Program-made: the position numbers and the translations under genes
The notes under the pieces: generated by a model
What the model saw: only the letters and a program-made list of their open reading frames with translations
The model's database searches: none
What the model was told of the DNA's origin: nothing
Virus record (IMG/VR): IMGVR_UViG_3300017917_005124
Location: 1-64,000 of that record
Origin: a virus
Length of the DNA: 64,000 nt
Direction: 5' to 3' (one strand)
Shown here: positions 9,657-17,545 of the stretch, piece after piece
Numbering within the stretch: the first letter of the stretch is position 1
Layout of the letters: each line of letters begins with the position of its first letter

Positions 9657-12600
9657 ATGATAGATAAAAAAATGTTTGAATATACTAGGTGTGCAAAGGA
9701 CCCAGTATATTTTCTTAATAATTATGGTTTTGTATTTGATGCTAAAAAGAAAAAGGTAGACAAGATGACTTGTTTCCCTTATCAAGAATCGTGTGTACAA
9801 AAGTTTCATAAGGAACAAAATAATATAATACTTAAGTCAAGACAATGTCTTCCTGAAGATACTTTTGTTGATACTCCAGATGGGCCAAAACCAATTCAAG
9901 ATTTTAAAATTGGAGATTTTGTGTATTCTTATAATCTTGAAACAGGTCAAGTTGAAATGGATACAGTCGCTGACTCTTGGCTTAGTGGGGATAGACAATG
10001 TGTTAAATTAAAACTAAAAGATTCAAGAAATATTGAAGTTGGAGAGAATCATCCATTTTGGATTGTAAACAAACAGGCTTGGATAAAAGCTAAAGACCTT
10101 GATATTAATGATGAAATACTGGATGCTAATATAGGGTTTGGTGATGTGAATGTAAGTGATGAAGAAATAAAAATACTTGCCTATCTAATTACAGATGGGT
10201 GTACTAATAAGCAAGTAAAATTTACTAATAATAATATTGATTATCTATCTGAGTTTGAAGATAGTGTTAATATATGTTTCCCTGATTTAGAGATTAGAAA
10301 AAGTCCTAAATTAAATGGATATGATTATTATCCTCACCAAAAACATGGAGTAAGTACTTTAAATCCAATAATAGAGTGGTGTGAGAACAAGGGTATAGCT
10401 AATAAAAAGACAGAGTTTAAAAATTTACCAGAAGAAGTTTTTTATTGGGACAAAAATTCCGTATCTCTATTGGTTAATAGAATATTTGCTGGAGACGGAT
10501 GGATTTCTATTTTAAAAAAAACTGGAAATAAAAGATTAGAGCTGGGATTGGGCTCCCCATCACTCGTTTTTTTAGAACAAATTAAAATGTTGCTTAAAAA
10601 ATATAATATAAAAGGCAATATTTATGAAGTTAAAAATATGAAACTTCAGCAAAATAAATTTTATAAACTTAGAATAACTCACTCAAAAAGTGTATCTAAA
10701 TTTATAAATGAAATTGGAATTTATAAGAAAATAAATCAAGAACATCTTGATATTATAAATAATAGAGTTCATGATGTAAAAAACACATCTATTGTTAGAA
10801 AAATAGAGAAAACAGAAACCAAAAAGTGTTATGACATATCTGTTACAAAAAACGAAAATTTTTTAATTAATGGTTTGTTGGTTCACAATACTGGTCTCTC
10901 AGTTGTTACTGCTGGATATGTTGCGTGGAGGCTTATGTTTAGATATGATGAGAAAATACTTATCATTGCCAATGATGGAGCAGGAGCTGTTCGTTTTCTC
11001 GATACTGTTAAGCAATTTATTGAATATACACCAGATTGGATGAAACCAGATTCTGTTGAGACAGAAAATCAAAAGAAAATAATGTTTTCAAACAATTCTT
11101 ATGCTGAAGCTAAGGCATCAAGCCCTAATGCTGGTCGTGGAGATTCGCTTACAATGCTCATTCTTGATGAGACCGCCTTCATCAAGGATGCTGAGGCAAT
11201 TTGGATGGGCGCTGGTATGGCGCTTTCAGCTACTGGTGGTAAGTGTATAATGATTTCATGTGTGCCAGAGGGTACGATGGTATTTACTGATAATGGAATC
11301 AAAGAGATAGGTCAATTTGTTGATAAGAAAAAAAATGGTGGTTATGAAATAGATGAATATAGTGTATATGGAAAAGATAGGCTAAGGAAAGGTAATTTGT
11401 TTTTTAATAACGGTGAACATGATACAAAAATAATAACTACTACAAATTCAATATTTGAGGGAACATTTTCACATAAATTATGGGCATGTAAAAATGGGGT
11501 TTATGATTGGTACAAGACGGAGGAATTAGAGGTAGGTGATTATGTATCTGTACAATATGGCATGGAGTCTTGGGGTGGCAATGATTTTGTAATGGATTTT
11601 AAACCAACTATTAGTAATAAGATGTCAAATAAATTTAATCCTGATAGGATTACAAAAGAAATTTCTTATTTAATTGGATTGTATATTAGTGAAGGTTCTG
11701 TTTATAAAAAATATAATGAAAATAAAGAGTTTATAGGAGGCAGTGTTACGATTACATGTGGTGACGATATATCTAAAGCAATTAAAGATATTGGACTCTC
11801 ATACTCATGTCATGATGGATTACATTATTCAATAGGTTCAAAAAATTTAATTGAGTTTTTGGAATATATTGGTTTTGATTTATCTAAGAAGGCTAGAGAA
11901 AAAGAAATTCCAAAGAGGTTGTTTGAAATGTCTAGAGAGAATATAATTTATATGCTCAGGGGAATTTTTGATGGTGACGGATATTCAAGAAAAGATAAGG
12001 GATATATTGGTATTGGAATGAACTCAAAAAAATTAATACAACAACTAAGGATGTTGTTATTAAATTTTGGTATTTTAACTGATTATAGTGAGGTTTGGAC
12101 TAAAAAAACAAAAAAAGTTAACATAGAGACATTAAATTTTAGAATATCTGCAAATGCAGAGTTTTCTAAGATATTTTATGATAATATAGGTTTTAATTTT
12201 GATAGAAAGCAAAAAAATAAATTAATTTTGGAAAATTATAATTTAAAAAGAAATTCTCCAAATGATATAATACCATTCTCATTAAATTTAATTAAGAGAG
12301 TAATTAGTGAAAGTGGTCTTAAAATAAAAAATTTTAAGGATGCAGGCATATTTATTAATTCGATAGTAAATTCGAGATTAGAATATAAAACGCAACATGT
12401 AAGTAGAAAATTGTTTTTAAAAGTATTTGAAATTTGTAAAAATAAAATTTCAAATGAAACTATAGTTGAAGTAGAAAAGTGTTTATCATCAAATTTAATT
12501 TGGAATAAAATAAATAAGATAGAAAAGTCTAAAAAAGAAACTTATGATTTTTCTTTACCAAATAATGATGAAGATTTTTGGGCTCACTCTGTTATATATA

Positions 12601-15023
12601 ATGGTGTGTTAGGCCATCAAACGCCAAATGGTACTGGTAACCTGTACTACAAGACATGGGTTGATGCTGTAAATAATGATAACAAATTTAATGGCACAAT
12701 GGTTCATTGGACAGAGAATCCAAACAGTTCTGTTAATCTTGAATGGAAAATAAGCCCAACTGGAGAAAAAGTGCCTTGGAGCCCATGGTATGAGGACCAG
12801 TGTAAGAGGCTTAATTGGGACTCTGTTAAGATTGCTCAAGAGCTTGACCTGTCATTTGAAGGTTCCAAGAGGCTTGCTGTTGACCCAGAGCTTGTCACCA
12901 AGTATCATGCTAAAGTTATGGCTGATAGTAATGCTGAGGGGTATATGAGATTTGACTACATGGAGAAAGAAAATCCGACAGAGTTTGCAAAGATTGTTAC
13001 CGACATCACAAATATGACAATATTTAAGAGGCCAGAAGAGGGTAGGCAGTACATCATAGGATGTTTACCTCCTGATGAAAAAGTTTTGACAGATAGTGGA
13101 TTGATGAATATTCAAGATGTTACTGTTGATGATAAATTAGTTAGTGAGAATGGTGATTATGTTGATATAATTAATAAGCAAATATACCAAGTTATTGATG
13201 AGGATATATTTGAGATGAAAATGGATAACACTTTTAGAACAACAACATTTACAAAGGAGCATCCAATTTTAATTAGTAAACCAAATTTGAAAAGAAATTA
13301 CAACAAAAATCATAATAAGTATAGATTTAATGAAAGATATTGGGATTTTGATTTTAATTACACAAGAATGGAAGATGTTGAAATTGGTGACTGGATTAAA
13401 GTTCCTAATGTGTATAAAAAGGAAATAAAAAATATTTATAATGATAAATGGAAAATAAGCGAATCTGTTAGGTCTGATTTTGAGTTTGAATCACCATTGT
13501 TAGAAGATGACTTTTGGTGGTTTATTGGAATGTGGCTAGGAGATGGATGGTTAGGAAAAAATAATTATTCACATACAATATCAATATGTTTTGATAAAAA
13601 TCATGAGGGCTACATTGAAAAATGCGAAGATATTATTAAACGATTATTTAAGCGTTCTCCATCTTTTGTTGATAAAGGTAGTACATATGAATTAGTTTTT
13701 AATTCTAAATTTTTGTACTATTTTATATTAGAAAATTTCGGTCAATACTCACATGGAAAAAAAATACCAGAATGGGTTAAATTTATATCAAATGAATATA
13801 AAAAAGAATTGATTAGAGGTTATTTTGATAGTGATGGATGTTGGGTTAAGATAAATAAAAATGGAATTTTAAATTCAAAAGTAAGTTTTGTTAGTATTAA
13901 TCTGGAGTTGCTTGAATCAATACAAGATATTATTTTCTCTCTTGGTATTATTTCATCTCTAAGTAAGTTGCGAGATAAAAAAACGGCAATAACTCTTAAC
14001 AGAGAGTGTAAGCAAAAAGAAACATACAATTTAACATTATCAAATAATGATAGTTTAGAGTTGATAAATTTAATTTATAAACATGATGATATTAAGTTAA
14101 ATAAATTTAGTTTTAATGATTTTAATATTAAGAATAATAGAATTATTAGCTCTTGTCATTTTGATGAAGATAAACAATTTATTTATTTTAGAGTCAAAAA
14201 AATAAGTAAATCTAAATTTACTGGCAATGTTTATAATTTTGAGTGTGACACACACACATTTATGTGTCATCATATAACGACACATAATTGTGACGTTGCT
14301 AGAGGTGATGGACAGGATTACTCGACAATACAAGTTCTTGATGTTGATACGCTTGAGCAAGTTGCGGAATACAGAGAAAAAGTTTCTCCAGACCTTTTTC
14401 CTTTTGTGATTAATTATGTAGCAAGAATGTATAACATGGCCTATGTTGTAATAGAGGCCAATTCATTTGGTCTTGGTGTATGTTTTGATATAAGAGATAA
14501 ATTTAAATACCCAAGAAATAGATTATATTTTTCTAAGAATATAAAAGATATACATGTAAGGCATTATAGTTATAAGGTGAATGAGGGAACTGAAATTCCA
14601 GGATTCCAAACAACAAGAAAAACTAGAGTATTATTAATTAAGGCAATTATAGAACATATGAGAGAGGGTTCATTAATTTTGCATTCTAAGAAGTTGATGG
14701 CCGAATTTCAAACTTTTGTTATGAATGGAGATAAACCAGAACATGAGCCAGGATTTAATGATGACCTTATTCTCGCTCTTGGTCTTGCACTTTATATTAG
14801 AGACACTGAGTTTGAAAATGTAACATCAAGTACAGAAATGTATAAGAGCATGCTTAGTGCTATGATGCTTAATTCTAATTCTAGCTCTGGAAAATTACCA
14901 GACCCAAACAAAAAAATAGATTTACCAAAAGGTGGTGCTGGTTTGTATATTTTCAATGGTACAAATAACATGAATAATATAGAAAATTCAGACCCAGATG
15001 ATTTAAGTTGGCTTATGGGATAA
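9657..15023 (+). CDS. terL: Large terminase subunit (DNA-packaging ATPase/nuclease) with three inteins
   Basis: 1788 residues, of which 577 are terminase after removing three inteins. The enzyme translocates phage DNA into the prohead through the portal and cuts it. Spliced motifs: a deviant Walker A KSRQ-TGLS, a Walker B with catalytic Glu in LTMLILDETAF, the coupling motif MIS-TPNGTG, and the RNase H-fold nuclease acidic residues in CDVARGDGQDYS, VVIEANSFG and GFNDDLILALG. Inteins occupy residues 64-411, 535-988 and 1136-1544. Each sits inside one of these motifs, so no activity is expected before splicing. The portal gene follows 58 bases after the stop. The start at 9657 is the only ATG upstream of the conserved N-terminus; a short inverted repeat overlaps it. 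I am confident of the family. Confidence 0.93.
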   Translation: MIDKKMFEYTRCAKDPVYFLNNYGFVFDAKKKKVDKMTCFPYQESCVQKFHKEQNNIILKSRQCLPEDTFVDTPDGPKPIQDFKIGDFVYSYNLETGQVEMDTVADSWLSGDRQCVKLKLKDSRNIEVGENHPFWIVNKQAWIKAKDLDINDEILDANIGFGDVNVSDEEIKILAYLITDGCTNKQVKFTNNNIDYLSEFEDSVNICFPDLEIRKSPKLNGYDYYPHQKHGVSTLNPIIEWCENKGIANKKTEFKNLPEEVFYWDKNSVSLLVNRIFAGDGWISILKKTGNKRLELGLGSPSLVFLEQIKMLLKKYNIKGNIYEVKNMKLQQNKFYKLRITHSKSVSKFINEIGIYKKINQEHLDIINNRVHDVKNTSIVRKIEKTETKKCYDISVTKNENFLINGLLVHNTGLSVVTAGYVAWRLMFRYDEKILIIANDGAGAVRFLDTVKQFIEYTPDWMKPDSVETENQKKIMFSNNSYAEAKASSPNAGRGDSLTMLILDETAFIKDAEAIWMGAGMALSATGGKCIMISCVPEGTMVFTDNGIKEIGQFVDKKKNGGYEIDEYSVYGKDRLRKGNLFFNNGEHDTKIITTTNSIFEGTFSHKLWACKNGVYDWYKTEELEVGDYVSVQYGMESWGGNDFVMDFKPTISNKMSNKFNPDRITKEISYLIGLYISEGSVYKKYNENKEFIGGSVTITCGDDISKAIKDIGLSYSCHDGLHYSIGSKNLIEFLEYIGFDLSKKAREKEIPKRLFEMSRENIIYMLRGIFDGDGYSRKDKGYIGIGMNSKKLIQQLRMLLLNFGILTDYSEVWTKKTKKVNIETLNFRISANAEFSKIFYDNIGFNFDRKQKNKLILENYNLKRNSPNDIIPFSLNLIKRVISESGLKIKNFKDAGIFINSIVNSRLEYKTQHVSRKLFLKVFEICKNKISNETIVEVEKCLSSNLIWNKINKIEKSKKETYDFSLPNNDEDFWAHSVIYNGVLGHQTPNGTGNLYYKTWVDAVNNDNKFNGTMVHWTENPNSSVNLEWKISPTGEKVPWSPWYEDQCKRLNWDSVKIAQELDLSFEGSKRLAVDPELVTKYHAKVMADSNAEGYMRFDYMEKENPTEFAKIVTDITNMTIFKRPEEGRQYIIGCLPPDEKVLTDSGLMNIQDVTVDDKLVSENGDYVDIINKQIYQVIDEDIFEMKMDNTFRTTTFTKEHPILISKPNLKRNYNKNHNKYRFNERYWDFDFNYTRMEDVEIGDWIKVPNVYKKEIKNIYNDKWKISESVRSDFEFESPLLEDDFWWFIGMWLGDGWLGKNNYSHTISICFDKNHEGYIEKCEDIIKRLFKRSPSFVDKGSTYELVFNSKFLYYFILENFGQYSHGKKIPEWVKFISNEYKKELIRGYFDSDGCWVKINKNGILNSKVSFVSINLELLESIQDIIFSLGIISSLSKLRDKKTAITLNRECKQKETYNLTLSNNDSLELINLIYKHDDIKLNKFSFNDFNIKNNRIISSCHFDEDKQFIYFRVKKISKSKFTGNVYNFECDTHTFMCHHITTHNCDVARGDGQDYSTIQVLDVDTLEQVAEYREKVSPDLFPFVINYVARMYNMAYVVIEANSFGLGVCFDIRDKFKYPRNRLYFSKNIKDIHVRHYSYKVNEGTEIPGFQTTRKTRVLLIKAIIEHMREGSLILHSKKLMAEFQTFVMNGDKPEHEPGFNDDLILALGLALYIRDTEFENVTSSTEMYKSMLSAMMLNSNSSSGKLPDPNKKIDLPKGGAGLYIFNGTNNMNNIENSDPDDLSWLMG
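9846..10889 (+). other. TerL intein 1 (Walker A site), LAGLIDADG type
   Basis: In-frame insertion of 348 residues, from Cys64 (CLPEDTFVDTPDG) to His-Asn (LLVHN), followed by Thr as the +1 nucleophile. Block B-like GENHPFW is present. Two LAGLIDADG-type motifs, AYLITDG and NRIFAGDGW, mark a homing endonuclease domain. It splits the P-loop of the ATPase (KSRQ/TGLS). All residues needed for standard splicing are visible. Confidence 0.92.
11259..12620 (+). other. TerL intein 2 (motif III site), LAGLIDADG type, ends in Gln
   Basis: 454 residues, from Cys535 (CVPEGTMVFTDNG) to His-Gln (GVLGHQ), followed by Thr. The terminal residue is Gln instead of Asn, a known but less common variant that still cyclises in some inteins. 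LAGLIDADG motifs: GLYISEGSV and RGIFDGDGY. The insertion site is MIS/TPNGTG, the motif that couples ATP hydrolysis to movement. It is the longest of the three. Confidence 0.9.
13062..14288 (+). other. TerL intein 3 (nuclease active-site), LAGLIDADG type
   Basis: 409 residues, from Cys1136 (CLPPDEKVLTDSG) to His-Asn (HHITTHN), followed by Cys. LAGLIDADG motifs: IGMWLGDGW and RGYFDSDGC. The insertion falls directly before CDVARG, whose Asp is the first metal ligand of the nuclease. Cys+1 is therefore both the splice nucleophile and part of the extein. Confidence 0.92.
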
Positions 15024-15081
15024 GGTTATCTAACTATTTAATTTATAGAAAGAAATATATATATTTAAAAAAAGCATTTAA

Positions 15082-17124
15082 ATGGCAAATGAAGATAAAA
15101 ATGATTTAAGTATTTTTAGTGGTGTTAACAACGCCATTAATAAAAATAAGCGAAGAACACCTGTGGTTCAAAATCCTGGTGTTGTGCAAAATGTTGGAGA
15201 TGGATTGCGTCAGCGTCAAGGTAATAATATAGAACATGTTCAACAGCAATTCTTAGATTGGCAAGTCAATAAAATTGCTAATGACCTATATACTAGAACT
15301 ATATATTATGATACAGATAGGTTAGTTGCTTATGGTGATTTTAGAGCTATGGACCAATCTCCAGAGATTGCGGCAGCCTTAAATATAATGAGAGATGAAT
15401 GTATTACTAGGGGTGAGAAAGGTAAGATACTTGATATATTTTCAGAGAATTCTAGGGTTAAGACGGTTCTTGAAGATTTATTTTATAACAGATTAGATAT
15501 TGATTTTGCACTTAAGCTTTGGATTCGTGAGCTTCTTAAATATGGAGATTTATTTTTACAACTTCACATTGATAAGGAAGAAGGTATATATGGAGTAATG
15601 GCTTTGCCTTCTGATGAAATGCATAGAGAAGAGGGTTATGAGGGTAGGACTGATGATGTAAGGTTTAAGTGGGAGACTACTGGTGACATATTTGAAGATT
15701 GGCAAGTTGCTCACTTTAGATTGCTTGAGGATGTTAGAAAATTACCATATGGACGCTCTATACTAGACCCAGCTAGAAAACTTTGGAAACAACTTCAGCT
15801 TGCTGAAGATTCTATGTTGGTATACCGTATAACAAGAGCTCCAGAGAGGCGTGTTTTTTATATTGATGTAGGAAATCTTGAACATGCTGATGTATCTCAA
15901 TTTATTCAACAATTTCAAATTCAGCTCAAGAAACAGCCAATAGTTGACCAAAGAACAGGGAATATAAACTTGAAGTACAATCCAATGAATGTGACAGAGG
16001 ATTATTTTATTCCAATGAGGGCTGATAGGTCATCAAGAATCGAAACATTGCCAGGAGCTTCAAATCTTGGAGACATTCAAGATATTGAATATCTCCAAAA
16101 TAAATTATTCGCCTCACTTCAAGTTCCTAAGAATTACTTGAACTATGGGGAATCACTCCCAGGAGGCTCAACATTATCTCAGCAAGACCTTAGATTTGCT
16201 CGTACAATTAATACAATACAACAAGCAGTTCTTGCAGAGCTTAAGAGGATTGCAAATATTCATCTGTACTTTAATGGGTTTAAGGATGATATTGATAATT
16301 TTACATTAACACTTAACAATCCTTCTACACAACAGGAGTTACTTAAGCTTGAGACGATGAAGGCACGTCTTGAGGTATTTAAGGAAATGTTCTCTGCTGA
16401 AGCAACGTCACCAGTATCTTATGTATGGGCAATGGAAAATATTTTAGGATTTTCTAAGAGTGAGATTAAACTTATTCTTAAGCAGAAAAAGGTTGAAAAG
16501 AAAATTTTCGCTGAAATTGATTCTGCTGTTGAAATGTATAAGAAAATAGGATTATTTAGAGAACTTGATGATAAATATGAAATAGAAGGGGCTGAAGAAA
16601 TGATGATGGCTCAACAATCAGGAGAAGAAGCTGAAGGTGCTGGCGGAGATGTTGGTGGCGGAGGTGGAGGCCTTGGTGGAGCATTTGGAGGCGCTGGAGA
16701 ACTTGACCTAGGTGCAGATACTGGAGCTGAAGTAGGGGCTGAAGCAGGCGGTGCTGAACCTGAAGCAGGGGCTGAAGCAGCTCCAATAGCGGAGTATAAA
16801 TTTAGAAAAGTTCAAAATATTTCTGATAATTATGTAGAAAAAATGTTAAATGAATTACTTGGAAGTGATGAAAATAAATCTATCAAAAAAGTAGAAGACA
16901 ATGCTTTAATTAAAAGGAGTGAGTCAATGAATTTTGAATCTAAAAAATTAATTAGCAATATTAAAAATGGACTATCAAAAAGAGGTTTTAGGGAAACAAT
17001 ACAAGAGGGTTATTTTATCGAGACATCAAAAAATCCACTTGTAGATAACTCTGAAAAATTAAATAGTGATAACAATCAATTAATGAGTGAGATAGAAACT
17101 TATTTAAAAAATAGAAAAAAATAA
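15082..17124 (+). CDS. Portal protein (T4 gp20-like)
   Basis: 680 residues. This would be the dodecameric ring at the capsid vertex through which TerL pumps DNA. The order and features fit T4-like portals: an N-terminal segment with FLDWQVNKIANDLYTRT and YRAMDQSPEIAAALN-like sequence, a central region with the PSDEMHREEGYE and ILDPARKLWKQLQLAEDS stem motifs, and LPGGSTLSQQDLRFARTI. A Gly/Ala/Glu-rich low-complexity segment covers about residues 515-570, with a helical C-terminal tail. The leader (15024-15081) contains CTATTTAATTTATAGAAA, a variant of the motif seen before other structural genes. Next to TerL, this is the usual packaging module. Confidence 0.85.
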   Translation: MANEDKNDLSIFSGVNNAINKNKRRTPVVQNPGVVQNVGDGLRQRQGNNIEHVQQQFLDWQVNKIANDLYTRTIYYDTDRLVAYGDFRAMDQSPEIAAALNIMRDECITRGEKGKILDIFSENSRVKTVLEDLFYNRLDIDFALKLWIRELLKYGDLFLQLHIDKEEGIYGVMALPSDEMHREEGYEGRTDDVRFKWETTGDIFEDWQVAHFRLLEDVRKLPYGRSILDPARKLWKQLQLAEDSMLVYRITRAPERRVFYIDVGNLEHADVSQFIQQFQIQLKKQPIVDQRTGNINLKYNPMNVTEDYFIPMRADRSSRIETLPGASNLGDIQDIEYLQNKLFASLQVPKNYLNYGESLPGGSTLSQQDLRFARTINTIQQAVLAELKRIANIHLYFNGFKDDIDNFTLTLNNPSTQQELLKLETMKARLEVFKEMFSAEATSPVSYVWAMENILGFSKSEIKLILKQKKVEKKIFAEIDSAVEMYKKIGLFRELDDKYEIEGAEEMMMAQQSGEEAEGAGGDVGGGGGGLGGAFGGAGELDLGADTGAEVGAEAGGAEPEAGAEAAPIAEYKFRKVQNISDNYVEKMLNELLGSDENKSIKKVEDNALIKRSESMNFESKKLISNIKNGLSKRGFRETIQEGYFIETSKNPLVDNSEKLNSDNNQLMSEIETYLKNRKK

Positions 17125-17125
17125 T

Positions 17126-17380
17126 ATGATTGAAAGACGATATTATGAAGCTTGGAATATAAATGACCACTATGAGATTAAACAAGAGGTTTTGCTTTTG
17201 CTTGATGAGCTTGAAAATTTTGATAAGAAGTTAAAAAAATTTTTAGGACCTAAAAAAGTAAAAGTAGCAGGTGCACATGCTAGAAAAAGTTGCAGGTCAA
17301 TGGAAAAAATATTAGAACAAATAAAGAAAAAAATTCAAATGACGAAGCAGGATTATGAGTCAGATTATGAAGATTATTAG
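17126..17380 (+). CDS. Small charged helical protein downstream of portal
   Basis: 84 residues, rich in Lys/Glu/Asp, predicted helical, with no recognised motif. It begins 1 base after the portal stop and ends 20 bases before a strong terminator, so it closes the packaging operon. In T4-like phages small genes after the portal can be prohead core proteins; that is a positional guess. The core and protease genes are not visible in this window. Confidence 0.6.
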   Translation: MIERRYYEAWNINDHYEIKQEVLLLLDELENFDKKLKKFLGPKKVKVAGAHARKSCRSMEKILEQIKKKIQMTKQDYESDYEDY

Positions 17381-17400
17381 ATATATATTTTTTTTATTTT

Positions 17401-17440
17401 AAAAAAGACTTTCATTAAATTTATGAAAGTCTTTTTTTTT
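17401..17440 (+). terminator. Intrinsic terminator after packaging operon
   Basis: Perfect 15-base stem AAAAAAGACTTTCAT / ATGAAAGTCTTTTTT with a 7-base loop, continuing into a run of T. It separates the packaging genes from the polymerase genes. Confidence 0.9.
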
Positions 17441-17473
17441 GTTTATAATTTGTTTTTAAATTAAAATTATTTT

Positions 17474-17507
17474 TTTGAAACAAATTTAATTATTTTAAGT
17501 ATATTTG
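17474..17507 (+). promoter_or_regulatory. Bacteroidota-type promoter for the split DNA polymerase cluster
   Basis: TTTG at 17474-17477 and TATATTTG at 17500-17507, spacing 22 bases, match the TTTG / TAnnTTTG form known for Bacteroidota primary sigma factors. It lies between the terminator and the ATG at 17546, giving a leader of about 30 bases. Confidence 0.6.
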
Positions 17508-17545
17508 TATGTTGATTAATATCTATTTTAAAAATAATTCATAAA

